DNA of 25,014 bases from Fimenecus sp045613065 (GCA_045613065.1 JAZLAH010000039.1:1-25014), one strand, 5' to 3'. Shown: positions 1-7,901, counted from the first letter of the stretch. The notes: generated from the letters alone by a model not told the origin. Numbers and translations: made by a program.

Positions 1-60
1 AATGCAGGTATTTATGACCTGATGCACGATATAATCAAAACCAATTCCGTAGAGGTATGA
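1..60 (+). CDS. C-terminal tail of an upstream gene (partial)
   Basis: Reading frame 1 is open from the first base and ends with TGA at 58-60, giving the last 19 residues (NAGIYDLMHD, then IIKTNSVEV). This is too short to identify the family. The TGA overlaps the first possible ATG of the next gene (ATGA at 57-60), so the two are probably co-transcribed and translationally coupled. Nothing else can be said because the rest lies outside the window. Confidence 0.6.
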   Translation, partial: NAGIYDLMHDIIKTNSVEV

Positions 61-62
61 TA

Positions 63-1277
63 ATGAAAACATTTAACAAAAGCTCAAAACTTGATAACGT
101 ATGCTATGACATCCGTGGTCCTGTAATGGATGAGGCTGTACGAATGGAATCTGAGGGTCAGAGAATTCTCAAGCTCAATATCGGCAACCCTGCGCCGTTC
201 GGCTTTACGGCACCTGACGAGGTAATCCGTGATATGATGTATAACCTTCGTGAATGTGAAGGCTATTCAGAATCAAAGGGTATTTTCACTGCACGAAAGG
301 CAATTATGCAGTATTGTCAGCTTAAGGGCTTTAAGGGTGTTGATGTTGGTGACATCTATATCGGTAACGGTGTCAGCGAATTGATTACAATGGCAATGCA
401 GGGTCTTCTTGACGATGGTGACGAAATTCTTGTGCCGTCTCCCGACTATCCGCTCTGGACTGCATCCGTAACACTTGCAGGCGGCAGGGCTGTCCACTAT
501 ATGTGCGACGAGCAGAATGAATGGAATCCTGACATTGACGACATTAAAAAGAAGATTACACCACGCACAAAGGGTATTGTTATTATCAATCCTAACAACC
601 CTACAGGTGCCTTGTACGGTGATGATATATTAAAGGAAATCGTTGAAATTGCAAGAAAGAATGAGCTTATTCTCTTTGCTGACGAGATTTATGACCGACT
701 TGTTATGGACGGACTCACTCATACAGCACTTGCATCATTGGCTCTCGACGTGCCTTGTGTCAGCTTTAACGGACTTTCAAAGTCACACAGGGTTGCAGGC
801 TTCCGTGTGGGCTGGATGGTCGTAAGCGGTGATAAGAAGAAAATAAAGGGGTATATTGAGGGACTTAATCTTCTCTCATCAATGCGACTTTGCTCAAATG
901 TGCCTGCACAGAGCATTGTGCAGACTGCTCTCGGTGGTGTCCAGAGTATTGACGAGCTTTTGCTTCCCGGTGGTCGAATTTACGAGCAGAGAGAGTTTGT
1001 GTATAATGCACTTTGTGAGATTGACGGCGTTTCCGTTGTGAAGCCAAAGGCTGCATTCTATATTTTCCCTAAGCTTGATGCAAAGAAATTCAACCTTCAC
1101 GACGACGAAAAGCTTGTCCTTGACTTCCTTAAGGAAAAAAAGGTGCTTCTTATGCACGGTAAGGGCTTTAACTATCCTACACCTGACCATATCAGAATCG
1201 TGTATCTTCCGAGAAGACGTGTCCTCGGTGAGGCTATGGATGCCTTCAAGGACTTCCTTGCAGATTATAAACAGTAA
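63..1277 (+). CDS. alaA: PLP-dependent alanine-type aminotransferase (AlaA-like)
   Basis: This is a fold-type I (class I/II) aminotransferase of 404 residues. From memory it is close along its whole length to E. coli AlaA, the glutamate-pyruvate aminotransferase, starting with the shared N-terminal SSKL-NVCYDIRGPV block. Numbered from the ATG at 63, visible motifs are NIGNPAPFGF near residue 40, the NPNNPTG cofactor loop at 176-182, DEIYD at 207-211 (Asp and Tyr contact PLP) and the Schiff-base lysine K240 in FNGLSKSHRVAGFR. The expected role is cytosolic interconversion of pyruvate/glutamate and alanine/2-oxoglutarate. Another ATG lies at 57, but the AGAGG at 51-55 is only one base from it and seven bases from the ATG at 63, so 63 is preferred. 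A related specificity such as valine or aspartate cannot be excluded. Confidence 0.92.
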   Translation: MKTFNKSSKLDNVCYDIRGPVMDEAVRMESEGQRILKLNIGNPAPFGFTAPDEVIRDMMYNLRECEGYSESKGIFTARKAIMQYCQLKGFKGVDVGDIYIGNGVSELITMAMQGLLDDGDEILVPSPDYPLWTASVTLAGGRAVHYMCDEQNEWNPDIDDIKKKITPRTKGIVIINPNNPTGALYGDDILKEIVEIARKNELILFADEIYDRLVMDGLTHTALASLALDVPCVSFNGLSKSHRVAGFRVGWMVVSGDKKKIKGYIEGLNLLSSMRLCSNVPAQSIVQTALGGVQSIDELLLPGGRIYEQREFVYNALCEIDGVSVVKPKAAFYIFPKLDAKKFNLHDDEKLVLDFLKEKKVLLMHGKGFNYPTPDHIRIVYLPRRRVLGEAMDAFKDFLADYKQ

Positions 1278-1281
1278 GCTG

Positions 1282-1309
1282 AAGGCGGAGAGTTTTCTTC
1301 GCTTTTTTG
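1282..1309 (+). terminator. Intrinsic terminator of the aminotransferase gene
   Basis: Five bases after the stop codon a stem forms between 1282-1291 and 1296-1305 (core GCGGAGA / TCTTCGC with G-T wobbles, loop GTTT). A T-run to 1308 follows. The form is that of a rho-independent terminator ending the upstream operon. Confidence 0.7.
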
Positions 1310-1334
1310 TTGTGCTTCGGAGAAAAAATTGTAA

Positions 1335-1483
1335 ATAAATTGGAGTTTGTCGGGATGATTTTTTAGACGAATGTAGGGCGGGGGCTTGCTCCCGCCCTTG
1401 TTGGTTTATATGTTAATTGAGTTGGGCGGGAGCAACCCCCCGTCCTACATTATTTTGTGTCTCACCGATAATTTCCAATTTAT
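1335..1483. repeat. Nested inverted-repeat intergenic element (MITE/REP-like)
   Basis: Outer ends at 1335-1353 and 1465-1483 are inverted repeats matching at 16 of 19 positions (ATAAATTGGA outermost). Inside lies a much stronger inverted repeat: 1370-1397 and 1424-1451, 28-base arms with 26 matches, beginning AATGTAGG and rich in G/C. Each inner arm can itself fold (GGGCGGG with CCCGCCC). There is no coding capacity. The outer end recurs at 20141-20161 in the other orientation. It could be a mobile palindromic element, or a transcription stop between the converging genes. Its GC-rich core contrasts sharply with the AT-rich surroundings. Confidence 0.8.
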
Positions 1484-1520
1484 ACTGATAAGGGAATTTC
1501 TACTATTCTGAATTAAACAT

Positions 1521-1552
1521 AAAAAAACTCCCCGAAGGGAGTTTCTTTTTTT
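1521..1552. terminator. Bidirectional intrinsic terminator
   Basis: Stem AAACTCCC (1525-1532) with GGGAGTTT (1537-1544), loop CGAA. It is flanked by an A-run before and a T-run after, so it can work on both strands. It starts within a few bases of the stop codon of the minus-strand secreted-protein gene, its most likely client. Confidence 0.85.
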
Positions 1553-2742
1553 TACCATTTAACTGTAACCTTTAATCCGTCAACTGTATATGTTGCGTCG
1601 CCATTTTCGTCGTTGTCAACGGAATTTGTGAATGCGTTTCTCATTTCCTCTGTCGGGAAGAGGATTGAGTAAACCATTGTGAGTGTTGCAGGCTCATAAA
1701 CTGTTCCGCTTAAATGGAAGCCTGTAAGCCACCAATGCTTCTGAGGACCGGCCTTAAAGAGAGTTTTGTCCTTGTAGGATAATTCCAATGTCATTTCCAT
1801 CATCTGTTCGTCGTTAGCACAGTTGTAGAAAGTTCCCATTTCTTCACCCGGAACACGATTGTAAATACCAACCTCAGCGCCGTTTGTAACATAGAAATAT
1901 GTGCCCTTCCAAACCTGAATCATCCATTCAAGACCCTCATAGTCGAAATGATATCTGCGGGTTTCGTAGTCGTAAACACCGATAGCGTTTGCAGCCACAT
2001 CGTAAATAACAGCAAAGCCTAAATCTCTTGTCCAGGCATTAACAACAGTGTAGATAACCATATCCTTGAAATTGAAGTTAAATCCGAGACCCAACATACC
2101 GTTACCGTTAAGGTCACTCAATTCGCCGGTTTCAGTGTTAATGTACATACCTGAATGGATTTTTTCCTTTGCACCGTCACGGAAAACCATATTAAAGCAA
2201 ATCTGATAGAGTACAGGGTCGTCGGTAGGCTCTGCAAAAACTTCGATTTTGTCAATCATACTCATATAGCAGCCGAGGAAGTAGTAAATCACACCAAGAC
2301 CTGTGCCTGCCTCGTCCTGCTTTCTGCTTTCTTCGAACATTGCATCTCTGAATGCAACAGGGTCGATTTCAAATGTTTCAACAACAAGTGAAGAAAGGTT
2401 GTTGAGAGGAGGAAGGTTACGAAGTATTGCTTCCATATCCACGCCACAATTATTTACAACATAGAGGTTTGCGTCTGTAAGGGTTTTATCAAAGGTGATA
2501 TTGATTTTTTCCTCTGTTGGGAAATTTCCACCTGTAACCTGACGGAAAAAGTCGCCACAAGCATTGATTGTAGCTAAAAATTCAGCTGTTGTCATTGAAG
2601 GATAGCCTTCCTCAGAAAGAGCAGCGGCATACTGTGCACGGGATTTTACATTCTTATCACTTTTTGCCATAGCAGGTGAGGATAAAGTGAAAAGAAGTAC
2701 AATAGCCATAACAACGGCAGTTAATTTTGTTGCAAGTTTCAT
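1552..2742 (-). CDS. Secreted protein of unknown function
   Basis: I do not recognise this family. The protein has 396 residues. It opens with a classical Sec signal peptide: MKLATK, a hydrophobic run, then SSPAMA with probable cleavage after residue 26 (AMA|KS). No lipobox, membrane anchor, sortase motif or repeat is visible, so the mature protein of about 370 residues should be released or loosely cell-associated. It is rich in aromatic residues and Met, with many short alternating segments that suggest a beta-rich globular domain. Frames further upstream exist (ATG at 2772), but the start at 2742 has a good GAAAGGA (2751-2757, minus strand) eight bases away and places the signal peptide at the N-terminus. 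It is transcribed alone and ends at a strong terminator. The next genes are divergent, so context gives no function. Confidence 0.85.
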   Translation of the reverse strand: MKLATKLTAVVMAIVLLFTLSSPAMAKSDKNVKSRAQYAAALSEEGYPSMTTAEFLATINACGDFFRQVTGGNFPTEEKINITFDKTLTDANLYVVNNCGVDMEAILRNLPPLNNLSSLVVETFEIDPVAFRDAMFEESRKQDEAGTGLGVIYYFLGCYMSMIDKIEVFAEPTDDPVLYQICFNMVFRDGAKEKIHSGMYINTETGELSDLNGNGMLGLGFNFNFKDMVIYTVVNAWTRDLGFAVIYDVAANAIGVYDYETRRYHFDYEGLEWMIQVWKGTYFYVTNGAEVGIYNRVPGEEMGTFYNCANDEQMMEMTLELSYKDKTLFKAGPQKHWWLTGFHLSGTVYEPATLTMVYSILFPTEEMRNAFTNSVDNDENGDATYTVDGLKVTVKW

Positions 2743-2774
2743 AGTTTTCGTCCTTTCAAAACATACTATCATTA

Positions 2775-2802
2775 ATTATACCATTTCTGTAAAAAAATGC
2801 AA
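2775..2802 (-). promoter_or_regulatory. Probable sigma-A promoter of the secreted-protein gene (extended -10)
   Basis: On the minus strand a TATAAT (+ strand 2775-2780) is preceded by TGG, an extended -10. TTGCAT (+ strand 2797-2802) lies 16 bases upstream as a weak -35. The distance to the start codon at 2742 leaves a leader of about 25 bases. Confidence 0.6.
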
Positions 2803-2865
2803 TAAAAATATATGCTCATTAATCACCATTTTTTTACAAACACTCTTTATTTCAGTTGGTTAATA

Positions 2866-2874
2866 TGTTATAAT
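2866..2874 (+). promoter_or_regulatory. Extended -10 promoter of the M20 peptidase/transporter operon
   Basis: TGT followed by TATAAT (2869-2874) forms an extended -10. No good -35 is seen at the usual distance. The start codon at 2905 has AGGAGA at 2891-2896, so the leader is roughly 24 bases. It lies back-to-back with the minus-strand promoter near 2775. Confidence 0.6.
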
Positions 2875-2904
2875 CTCTATATTATTTTTTAGGAGATGTA
2901 GAAA

Positions 2905-4227
2905 ATGAGCGAAAATCGCGGTATGCAGTATGCAGAAATCCTTTCAAAACTTATTAAGGTGGAAACAATATCTTCAAGGGACAATAAAGACAGAACAAAA
3001 TTTTTAGAGTTTCATAAGGTCCTTCGTGAAACCTTTCCTAATCTTTTCAATACTGTGGAATGTGAGGAGTTTGACGGTAGCCTTTTACTTAAATGGAAGG
3101 GTACTGACTCAACATTAAAGCCGGTAATGCTTATGAATCATCACGACGTTGTTGAAGCAAGTGGTGAGTGGAAATATCCTCCTTTTTCAGGTGAAATTGC
3201 AGAGGGCAGAGTGTGGGGCAGAGGCACACTTGATACAAAGGGTGGTCTTTCTATGATGTTCCAGGCTGCTGAAGAACTTATCAAAGAGGGCTTTACTCCA
3301 AAAAGAGATACATACTTTGTGACAACTTGTACTGAAGAAACAGGTGGCGAAGGCGGTAACGCAATCTCTTTGGCATTAAAAGAAAGAAATATGGACTTTT
3401 ACCTTGTTCTTGATGAGGGTGGTATGATTTTATATGACCCAATCGGTGGTGCTGATGGTACTTTCTCAATGATTGGTGTTGGTGAAAAAGGTTATATGGA
3501 CCTTAAGTTTATTGCAAAATCAAATGGTGGTCATGCATCTGCACCTGGTAAGAACACTCCACTTGTTCGTCTTGCAAAGTTTATGTGTGAAGCTGAAAAA
3601 GCACAGTGCTTTGATGTTCATATGTCAGACACAGTAAAAGAAATGCTTTCTCGTTTTGCTCCTACAATGTCAGGACCTCTTAAGGCTGTTATGGGCAATA
3701 CAAAAACTTTCAAACCTTTGCTTGAAAAGGTTATGCCAATGATTTCACCATCTGCAACAGCACTTCTTCGTACAACTCTTGCATTTACAATGAGTAAGGG
3801 TTCTGATGGTACAAACGTTATTCCACAGGAAGCATGGGTTGTGGGTAATATGCGTTATTCTCACCATCAGGGTAAAAAGTCAAGTGTTGATGCAATTACT
3901 GCACTTGCAAAGAAATATGATATTGAAACAGTAATTACAGACGATGGTATAGAGTCTGATATTACTGATTTTAACGGTGAACAGTTCAAGTTTATTGAAA
4001 AAGCAGTTAATGCTGTTTTCCCTGAATATAAACCTGTTCCATATATTATGAATGGTGCAACAGACAGCAGATATTTCAACAGAGTTTGTAAAAACTGTCT
4101 TCGTTTCGTTCCTTTCAAGATTGATAATCAGCAGTTAAACAGTGTTCACGGTATTGATGAAAGTGTGGATATTGATACTCTTGCACCTGCAGTTGATTTC
4201 TATAAATATGTGATTAGAGAGGTATAA
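2905..4227 (+). CDS. M20 family zinc metallopeptidase (carboxypeptidase S/PM20D1-like)
   Basis: This is a di-zinc M20 amidohydrolase of 440 residues with the complete ligand set. H79-x-D81 lies in MNHHDVV, where the family consensus is H-M-D. Also present are the bridging D110 in GRGTLDTKG, catalytic E144 and metal-binding E145 in CTEETGG, D170 in VLDEGG, and a late histidine near 415 in VHGID. The dimerisation (lid) domain is the middle part, with GGHASAP near residue 210. Such enzymes cleave dipeptides, N-acyl amino acids or aminoacylated compounds in the cytosol; there is no signal peptide. The next gene is a YfcC-type carrier starting four bases after the stop, so the pair probably imports and hydrolyses a peptide or acylated amino acid. 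The exact substrate cannot be read from sequence. The length and layout are nearer to carboxypeptidase-S-like members than to the shorter DapE or ArgE. Confidence 0.9.
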   Translation: MSENRGMQYAEILSKLIKVETISSRDNKDRTKFLEFHKVLRETFPNLFNTVECEEFDGSLLLKWKGTDSTLKPVMLMNHHDVVEASGEWKYPPFSGEIAEGRVWGRGTLDTKGGLSMMFQAAEELIKEGFTPKRDTYFVTTCTEETGGEGGNAISLALKERNMDFYLVLDEGGMILYDPIGGADGTFSMIGVGEKGYMDLKFIAKSNGGHASAPGKNTPLVRLAKFMCEAEKAQCFDVHMSDTVKEMLSRFAPTMSGPLKAVMGNTKTFKPLLEKVMPMISPSATALLRTTLAFTMSKGSDGTNVIPQEAWVVGNMRYSHHQGKKSSVDAITALAKKYDIETVITDDGIESDITDFNGEQFKFIEKAVNAVFPEYKPVPYIMNGATDSRYFNRVCKNCLRFVPFKIDNQQLNSVHGIDESVDIDTLAPAVDFYKYVIREV

Positions 4228-4231
4228 TCTA

Positions 4232-5635
4232 ATGGCAGAAACCGAAAAGAAAGGTCTTGGCATAAGTGTCAAATCCTTTATAGGTGCAATCGTTATAATT
4301 TTTGCACTTATGTGTTTAACATACGCTTCTACATTCATTATTCCAGGTGGAGAATATACAAGAGTTCTTAATGAAGAAGGTATTGAAACCATTCTGACAA
4401 ACAGTTTCAGAACAGTAGAAGGCGGACTTCCGTTCTATAAGTGGATTTTGTCACCGTTTTTAGTTCTTGGTGCTGATGGTGGTGGAGCAATTATTGCAGT
4501 TATCATCTTCTTGCTTGTAATCGGTGGTATTTTCACAGCCCTTGATAAATGCGGACTTATGGAATATATGCTCAAGAAAATTGTCCACAAATTCGGACAG
4601 AATCGATATGCTCTTATGTCACTTGTGATGTTCTTCTTTATGTCCATGGGTGCATTTATCGGTTCACTTGAAGAGTGTGTGCCATTAGTTCCAATTGTTG
4701 TGGGGCTTTCCGTTGCTCTTGGATGGGATGAGCTTACAGGTCTTGGAATGAGTATTCTTTCTGCAGGTTGCGGATTTGCAGCAGGTGTTTGTAACCCATT
4801 TACTGTTGGTGTTGCACAGGAACTTGCAGGACTTCCTATGTTTTCAGGAATGTGGCTTCGATTTGTAGCATTTATCATAATCTATCTTATTGTTCATTTC
4901 TTTGTAAAGCGTCACGCAATGAAGATTGCAAAGCCTATTGATGCAATTGAGGTTCACGATGACTTTGTTGACAATAAGAGAATGGACAAGGCACTTGTTC
5001 TCTTTGCAAGTATTTTAGGAATTGGTATTCTTGTTGTTCTCAGTTCTGTTTTCTTAACATTTTTACAGGACTACACAATGATTATCGTAGCTCTTATGTT
5101 CCTTGTGGCAGGACTTGTTTCCATTCTTGTAACAGGAATGAAAGGCAAGGAGCTTATTAAGAATTTCGGAAACGGAATCGTGACAATTATCCCTGCTGTG
5201 TTTATGATTTTGATGGCAAGTTCAATCAAATACACACTTATCGAAGGTAAGATTCTTGACACATTACTTCATTCAGCTGTTGGAATTGCAGAAACATTAC
5301 CAAAGGGTGCTGTTATTCTCTTTATCTACCTGATTGTTCTTGTACTTAATTTCTTCATAAGTTCAGGTTCAGCAAAAGCTTTTTTACTTATGCCGTTAAT
5401 TGTGCCACTTGCACAGATTTTTGACATTTCATCACAGCTTTCAGTTATGGCATTTGCATTCGGTGACGGATTCTCAAATGTTATGTATCCTACAAACCCT
5501 GTGCTTTTAATCAGCCTTGGTATGGCAGGAATCAGCTATGTGAAATGGTTTAAATGGACATTTAAAATTCAGTTTAGTATTCTCGTTGCAACAAGTTTAT
5601 TGTTATTATTTGGTCTTGCAATAGGATATAATTAA
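4232..5635 (+). CDS. YfcC/DcuC-family membrane transporter
   Basis: This is a polytopic membrane protein of 467 residues with about 11-12 hydrophobic segments. It has the family's early motif (YASTFIIPGGEYTR, residues 27-40) and two re-entrant-like glycine-rich regions: GSLEECVPLVPI with SAGCGFAAGVCNPFTVG near 145-195, and ISSGSAKAFLLMPLIVPLAQ with DGFSNVMYPTNPVL near 380-430. These features place it in the YfcC/C4-dicarboxylate anaerobic carrier (DcuC, PF03606) group. Members are annotated variously as dicarboxylate, basic amino acid or short-peptide carriers, and substrate assignment within the family is unreliable. It follows the M20 peptidase with only a four-base gap and must share its promoter. 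That favours a peptide or amino-acid-conjugate substrate over a dicarboxylate. No terminator with a T-run follows directly; a hairpin-rich repeat begins 17 bases downstream. Confidence 0.88.
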   Translation: MAETEKKGLGISVKSFIGAIVIIFALMCLTYASTFIIPGGEYTRVLNEEGIETILTNSFRTVEGGLPFYKWILSPFLVLGADGGGAIIAVIIFLLVIGGIFTALDKCGLMEYMLKKIVHKFGQNRYALMSLVMFFFMSMGAFIGSLEECVPLVPIVVGLSVALGWDELTGLGMSILSAGCGFAAGVCNPFTVGVAQELAGLPMFSGMWLRFVAFIIIYLIVHFFVKRHAMKIAKPIDAIEVHDDFVDNKRMDKALVLFASILGIGILVVLSSVFLTFLQDYTMIIVALMFLVAGLVSILVTGMKGKELIKNFGNGIVTIIPAVFMILMASSIKYTLIEGKILDTLLHSAVGIAETLPKGAVILFIYLIVLVLNFFISSGSAKAFLLMPLIVPLAQIFDISSQLSVMAFAFGDGFSNVMYPTNPVLLISLGMAGISYVKWFKWTFKIQFSILVATSLLLLFGLAIGYN

Positions 5636-5651
5636 TTTGGTTTTGTTATTG

Positions 5652-5754
5652 CCTCCCTCTGACGAGGGAGGTGGATTTTGCGAAGCAAAAGACGGAGGGA
5701 GAGATAAACTACCCTTCAGTCAACTTCGTTAACAGCTCCCCTGACAAGGGGAGC
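5652..5754. repeat. Mosaic of three palindromes (dispersed intergenic repeat)
   Basis: Three perfect hairpins lie in a row: CCTCCCTC/GAGGGAGG (5652-5659/5664-5671, loop TGAC), TTTTGC/GCAAAA (5676-5681/5685-5690) and GCTCCCCT/AGGGGAGC (5735-5742/5747-5754, loop GACA). The spacer between the last two carries a weaker GTCAAC..GTTAAC palindrome. There is no coding potential. A 15-base piece (5656-5670) recurs exactly at 20074-20088. I recall similar strings scattered between genes in gut Clostridia, but could not check. It may end transcription of the transporter operon. Confidence 0.75.
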
Positions 5755-5792
5755 CTATTATTTGTTGTATTTATTTTATGAAAGGAGAAAAT

Positions 5793-7445
5793 ATGAAGAT
5801 AATCATTTCTTGTCTTAATTCAAAATATGTTCACGCTTCACTTTCTCCTTGGTGTTTGTTTTCGGGAGTTAGCGAATTTTCTAAAAACACTTATGATATT
5901 TCCGTAATGGAAAGCACAATCAATGGTGATATGGGGGAATTTGCAAACAAAATTATAAACGAAAAACCTGATGTTGTGTCTTTCTCAACATACATCTGGA
6001 ATGTTACCAAAACACTCGAAATCTGTCGCATTATTAAAGAAAATCATAACTGTACAATCGTCCTTGGTGGTCCTGAAGTGGCTTACAGACAAAAGGATGT
6101 TTTGGAAAAGTACGAATTTGTGGATTTTGTACTTGCAGGAGAAGGAGAGTGGACTTTTCCTGATTTGCTCGATAATCTCAATGGAGATTTATCTCTTGTA
6201 TCAGGTCTTTCATACAGACAAAATGGTGAAATTATAACAATTCCTGAAAAGGAATATACTGACACTCCACCATCACCATTTACGGATGAATTTTTCCAGA
6301 ATCTTAAAGGTAGAATTTCGTATATCGAAACAAGTAGGGGTTGTCCTTATCGTTGTGCTTTCTGTCTTTCAGGCAGATGTTCACCACTTCGTTTTTTTGA
6401 CCTCACAAGAGTAAAAGAGGATATAATAAAACTCGCAAACAGTGGTACACAGACTGTAAAATTTGTTGACAGAACATTTAACGCAAATGCAGACCGTGCC
6501 AATGAAATCTTGCTTTTCATCAAAGAAAATTATGGTAAAGAAATTCCACAGAATGTATGCTTTCACTTTGAAATAGCAGGGGACATATTAAAAGAAAGTA
6601 CGCTCGAAATACTTGCATCAATGCCAAATGGTGCTGTGCAACTTGAAATCGGTATGCAGTCTTTTAATGAAGAAACATTAAAGTCAATTAACCGAAAAAC
6701 CGATACGAAAAAACTTATAGAAAATATCAAAAAGCTTATAAGTTTTAATAATATGCATATTCATATTGACCTTATTGCAGGTCTTACAGGAGAAAATCTC
6801 GAAAGTTTCAAGAATAGTTTCAATATTGGCTATTCATTGAAAGCACATATGCTCCAGATGGGATTTCTTAAACTACTTTATGGTGCAGATATGCGTGAAA
6901 ACAGAGAAAAATATCCTTGTACATTCATAGATGAACCACCTTATGAGGTCACATCAACTCCGTGGCTTTCAAATAATGAAATTCAGATGCTCAAAAAGTG
7001 TGAAGATGCAGTTGATAGGCTTTATAACAGTGGCAGATTTATATATACTCTTAATTACCTTATTGATGATGTGGGAATTTCACCATTTGACATTTTCAAT
7101 GATTTTGGAAATGCAGTCGATGGTAATAAAATGAAACTTTGTGACTATGCAGAAAATCTTTATAATTTCTTTATGTATAAATGTGATAAGGAAATTTTAA
7201 GAGAGAAAATTCTCTGTGATTTACTTTCTTCATCATCTTCAGTGCAGATTCCTGAAATCTTAAAGAGAAAAGATGTTCTTTATAAGAGAATCAAAAAGCA
7301 TTTTATTGAAAATGTTGATAAGAATATGAAAATAGCAATTCTCTATTCCACAAATCAGGTCTTTGCAGTTAATCAAGCACAAGAAAAAAACCTCCATAAC
7401 AGATATGAAGGTAAGATTTATAATATTGATGAATTAGATTTATAA
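5793..7445 (+). CDS. B12-binding-type radical SAM protein with DUF4080-like C-terminus
   Basis: The protein has 550 residues. The N-terminal ~140 residues have the Rossmann-like layout of a cobalamin-binding domain (MKIIISCLNSKYVHASLSPW, VVSFSTYIWN, IVLGGPE, LAGEGE), but the DxHxxG cobalamin-ligand motif is not seen. The radical SAM core carries the 4Fe-4S motif C184-x3-C188-x2-C191 in ETSRGCPYRCAFC, and downstream FVDRTFN and LEIGMQSF as in family members. The C-terminal ~170 residues match the DUF4080 layout as I remember it. The reaction is unknown. Members are often called methyltransferase- or methylthiotransferase-like, without proof. The start at 5793 is chosen because AAAGGAG (5781-5787) lies six bases upstream; the in-frame ATG at 5778 lies before that site. 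It is monocistronic, bounded by a repeat upstream and a bidirectional terminator downstream. Confidence 0.88.
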   Translation: MKIIISCLNSKYVHASLSPWCLFSGVSEFSKNTYDISVMESTINGDMGEFANKIINEKPDVVSFSTYIWNVTKTLEICRIIKENHNCTIVLGGPEVAYRQKDVLEKYEFVDFVLAGEGEWTFPDLLDNLNGDLSLVSGLSYRQNGEIITIPEKEYTDTPPSPFTDEFFQNLKGRISYIETSRGCPYRCAFCLSGRCSPLRFFDLTRVKEDIIKLANSGTQTVKFVDRTFNANADRANEILLFIKENYGKEIPQNVCFHFEIAGDILKESTLEILASMPNGAVQLEIGMQSFNEETLKSINRKTDTKKLIENIKKLISFNNMHIHIDLIAGLTGENLESFKNSFNIGYSLKAHMLQMGFLKLLYGADMRENREKYPCTFIDEPPYEVTSTPWLSNNEIQMLKKCEDAVDRLYNSGRFIYTLNYLIDDVGISPFDIFNDFGNAVDGNKMKLCDYAENLYNFFMYKCDKEILREKILCDLLSSSSSVQIPEILKRKDVLYKRIKKHFIENVDKNMKIAILYSTNQVFAVNQAQEKNLHNRYEGKIYNIDELDL

Positions 7446-7461
7446 AACGAATATTCTATAA

Positions 7462-7503
7462 CAAAAAACGGAGGATGATTACTCATTCTCCGTTAATTTT
7501 TTA
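7462..7503. terminator. Bidirectional terminator between radical SAM and acyl carrier genes
   Basis: An 11-bp stem forms between 7468-7478 and 7483-7493 (core ACGGAG/CTCCGT, one G-T pair, loop TTAC). It has an A-run on the left and a T-run on the right, so it terminates both the plus-strand radical SAM gene and the converging minus-strand carrier gene. Confidence 0.9.
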
Positions 7504-7505
7504 TG

Positions 7506-7739
7506 TTAATTTTTATTCATATTTGAAACAATATGCTGAGCCATTTCAATAACTGTTGGGTTATTAATAAAATCATCAACCCTCAGTTCAACACCGAATG
7601 TATCTCTTACATCTGTAGCAAAACCAATTAATTCAAAAGAACTCATATCAAGGTCAGTTTTGAAATTATCATTGGGATTAATTGTTTCAACTCTCACGTA
7701 CTCGTCAAGAATTTCAACAACCTTTTCGTATTCCTGCAT
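7506..7739 (-). CDS. Stand-alone acyl carrier protein
   Basis: An acidic helical protein of 77 residues with the phosphopantetheine-attachment region DLDMSSFELIGF. Aligned to the usual D-L-G-x-D-S-L consensus, the modified serine is S34. The preceding Asp is replaced by Ser (S33) and the following Leu by Phe. It ends with the usual helix IEMAQHIV. The carrier tethers acyl or aminoacyl groups through a thioester. No fatty-acid, polyketide or D-alanylation gene adjoins it, and the fatty-acid ACP is normally inside a fab or plsX-rnc operon. This is therefore more likely a specialised secondary carrier. It has AAGGAAGG ten bases before the ATG and its own consensus promoter near 7830-7858. Confidence 0.87.
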   Translation of the reverse strand: MQEYEKVVEILDEYVRVETINPNDNFKTDLDMSSFELIGFATDVRDTFGVELRVDDFINNPTVIEMAQHIVSNMNKN

Positions 7740-7829
7740 AAAGTTTATACCTTCCTTTCTGCAACGGATAATGCGAATTTTTTATGGTTAAGATTTCCAA
7801 AGAAATCGACTTTTCAAAATTATAAAGGC

Positions 7830-7858
7830 ATTTTACTATACATCTTTATTCTTGTCAA
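7830..7858 (-). promoter_or_regulatory. Sigma-A promoter of the acyl carrier protein gene
   Basis: The minus strand reads TTGACA (+ strand 7853-7858), 17 bases, TAAAAT (+ strand 7830-7835). Transcription would start near 7822, giving a leader of about 80 bases before the carrier start at 7739. Confidence 0.8.
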
Positions 7859-7901
7859 GTAAACAAAAATTAATTACACATTATGAATTATACATTAAGA
7901 A

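Noticed and set aside
57..62. ATG at 57 as the aminotransferase start
   Set aside because: The AGAGG is one base away, while the ATG at 63 has proper spacing; only two residues differ.
4435..4878. Antisense reading frame of 147 codons inside the transporter gene
   Set aside because: It lies wholly opposite a clear membrane-protein gene, lacks a ribosome site, and its composition is that of a shadow frame.
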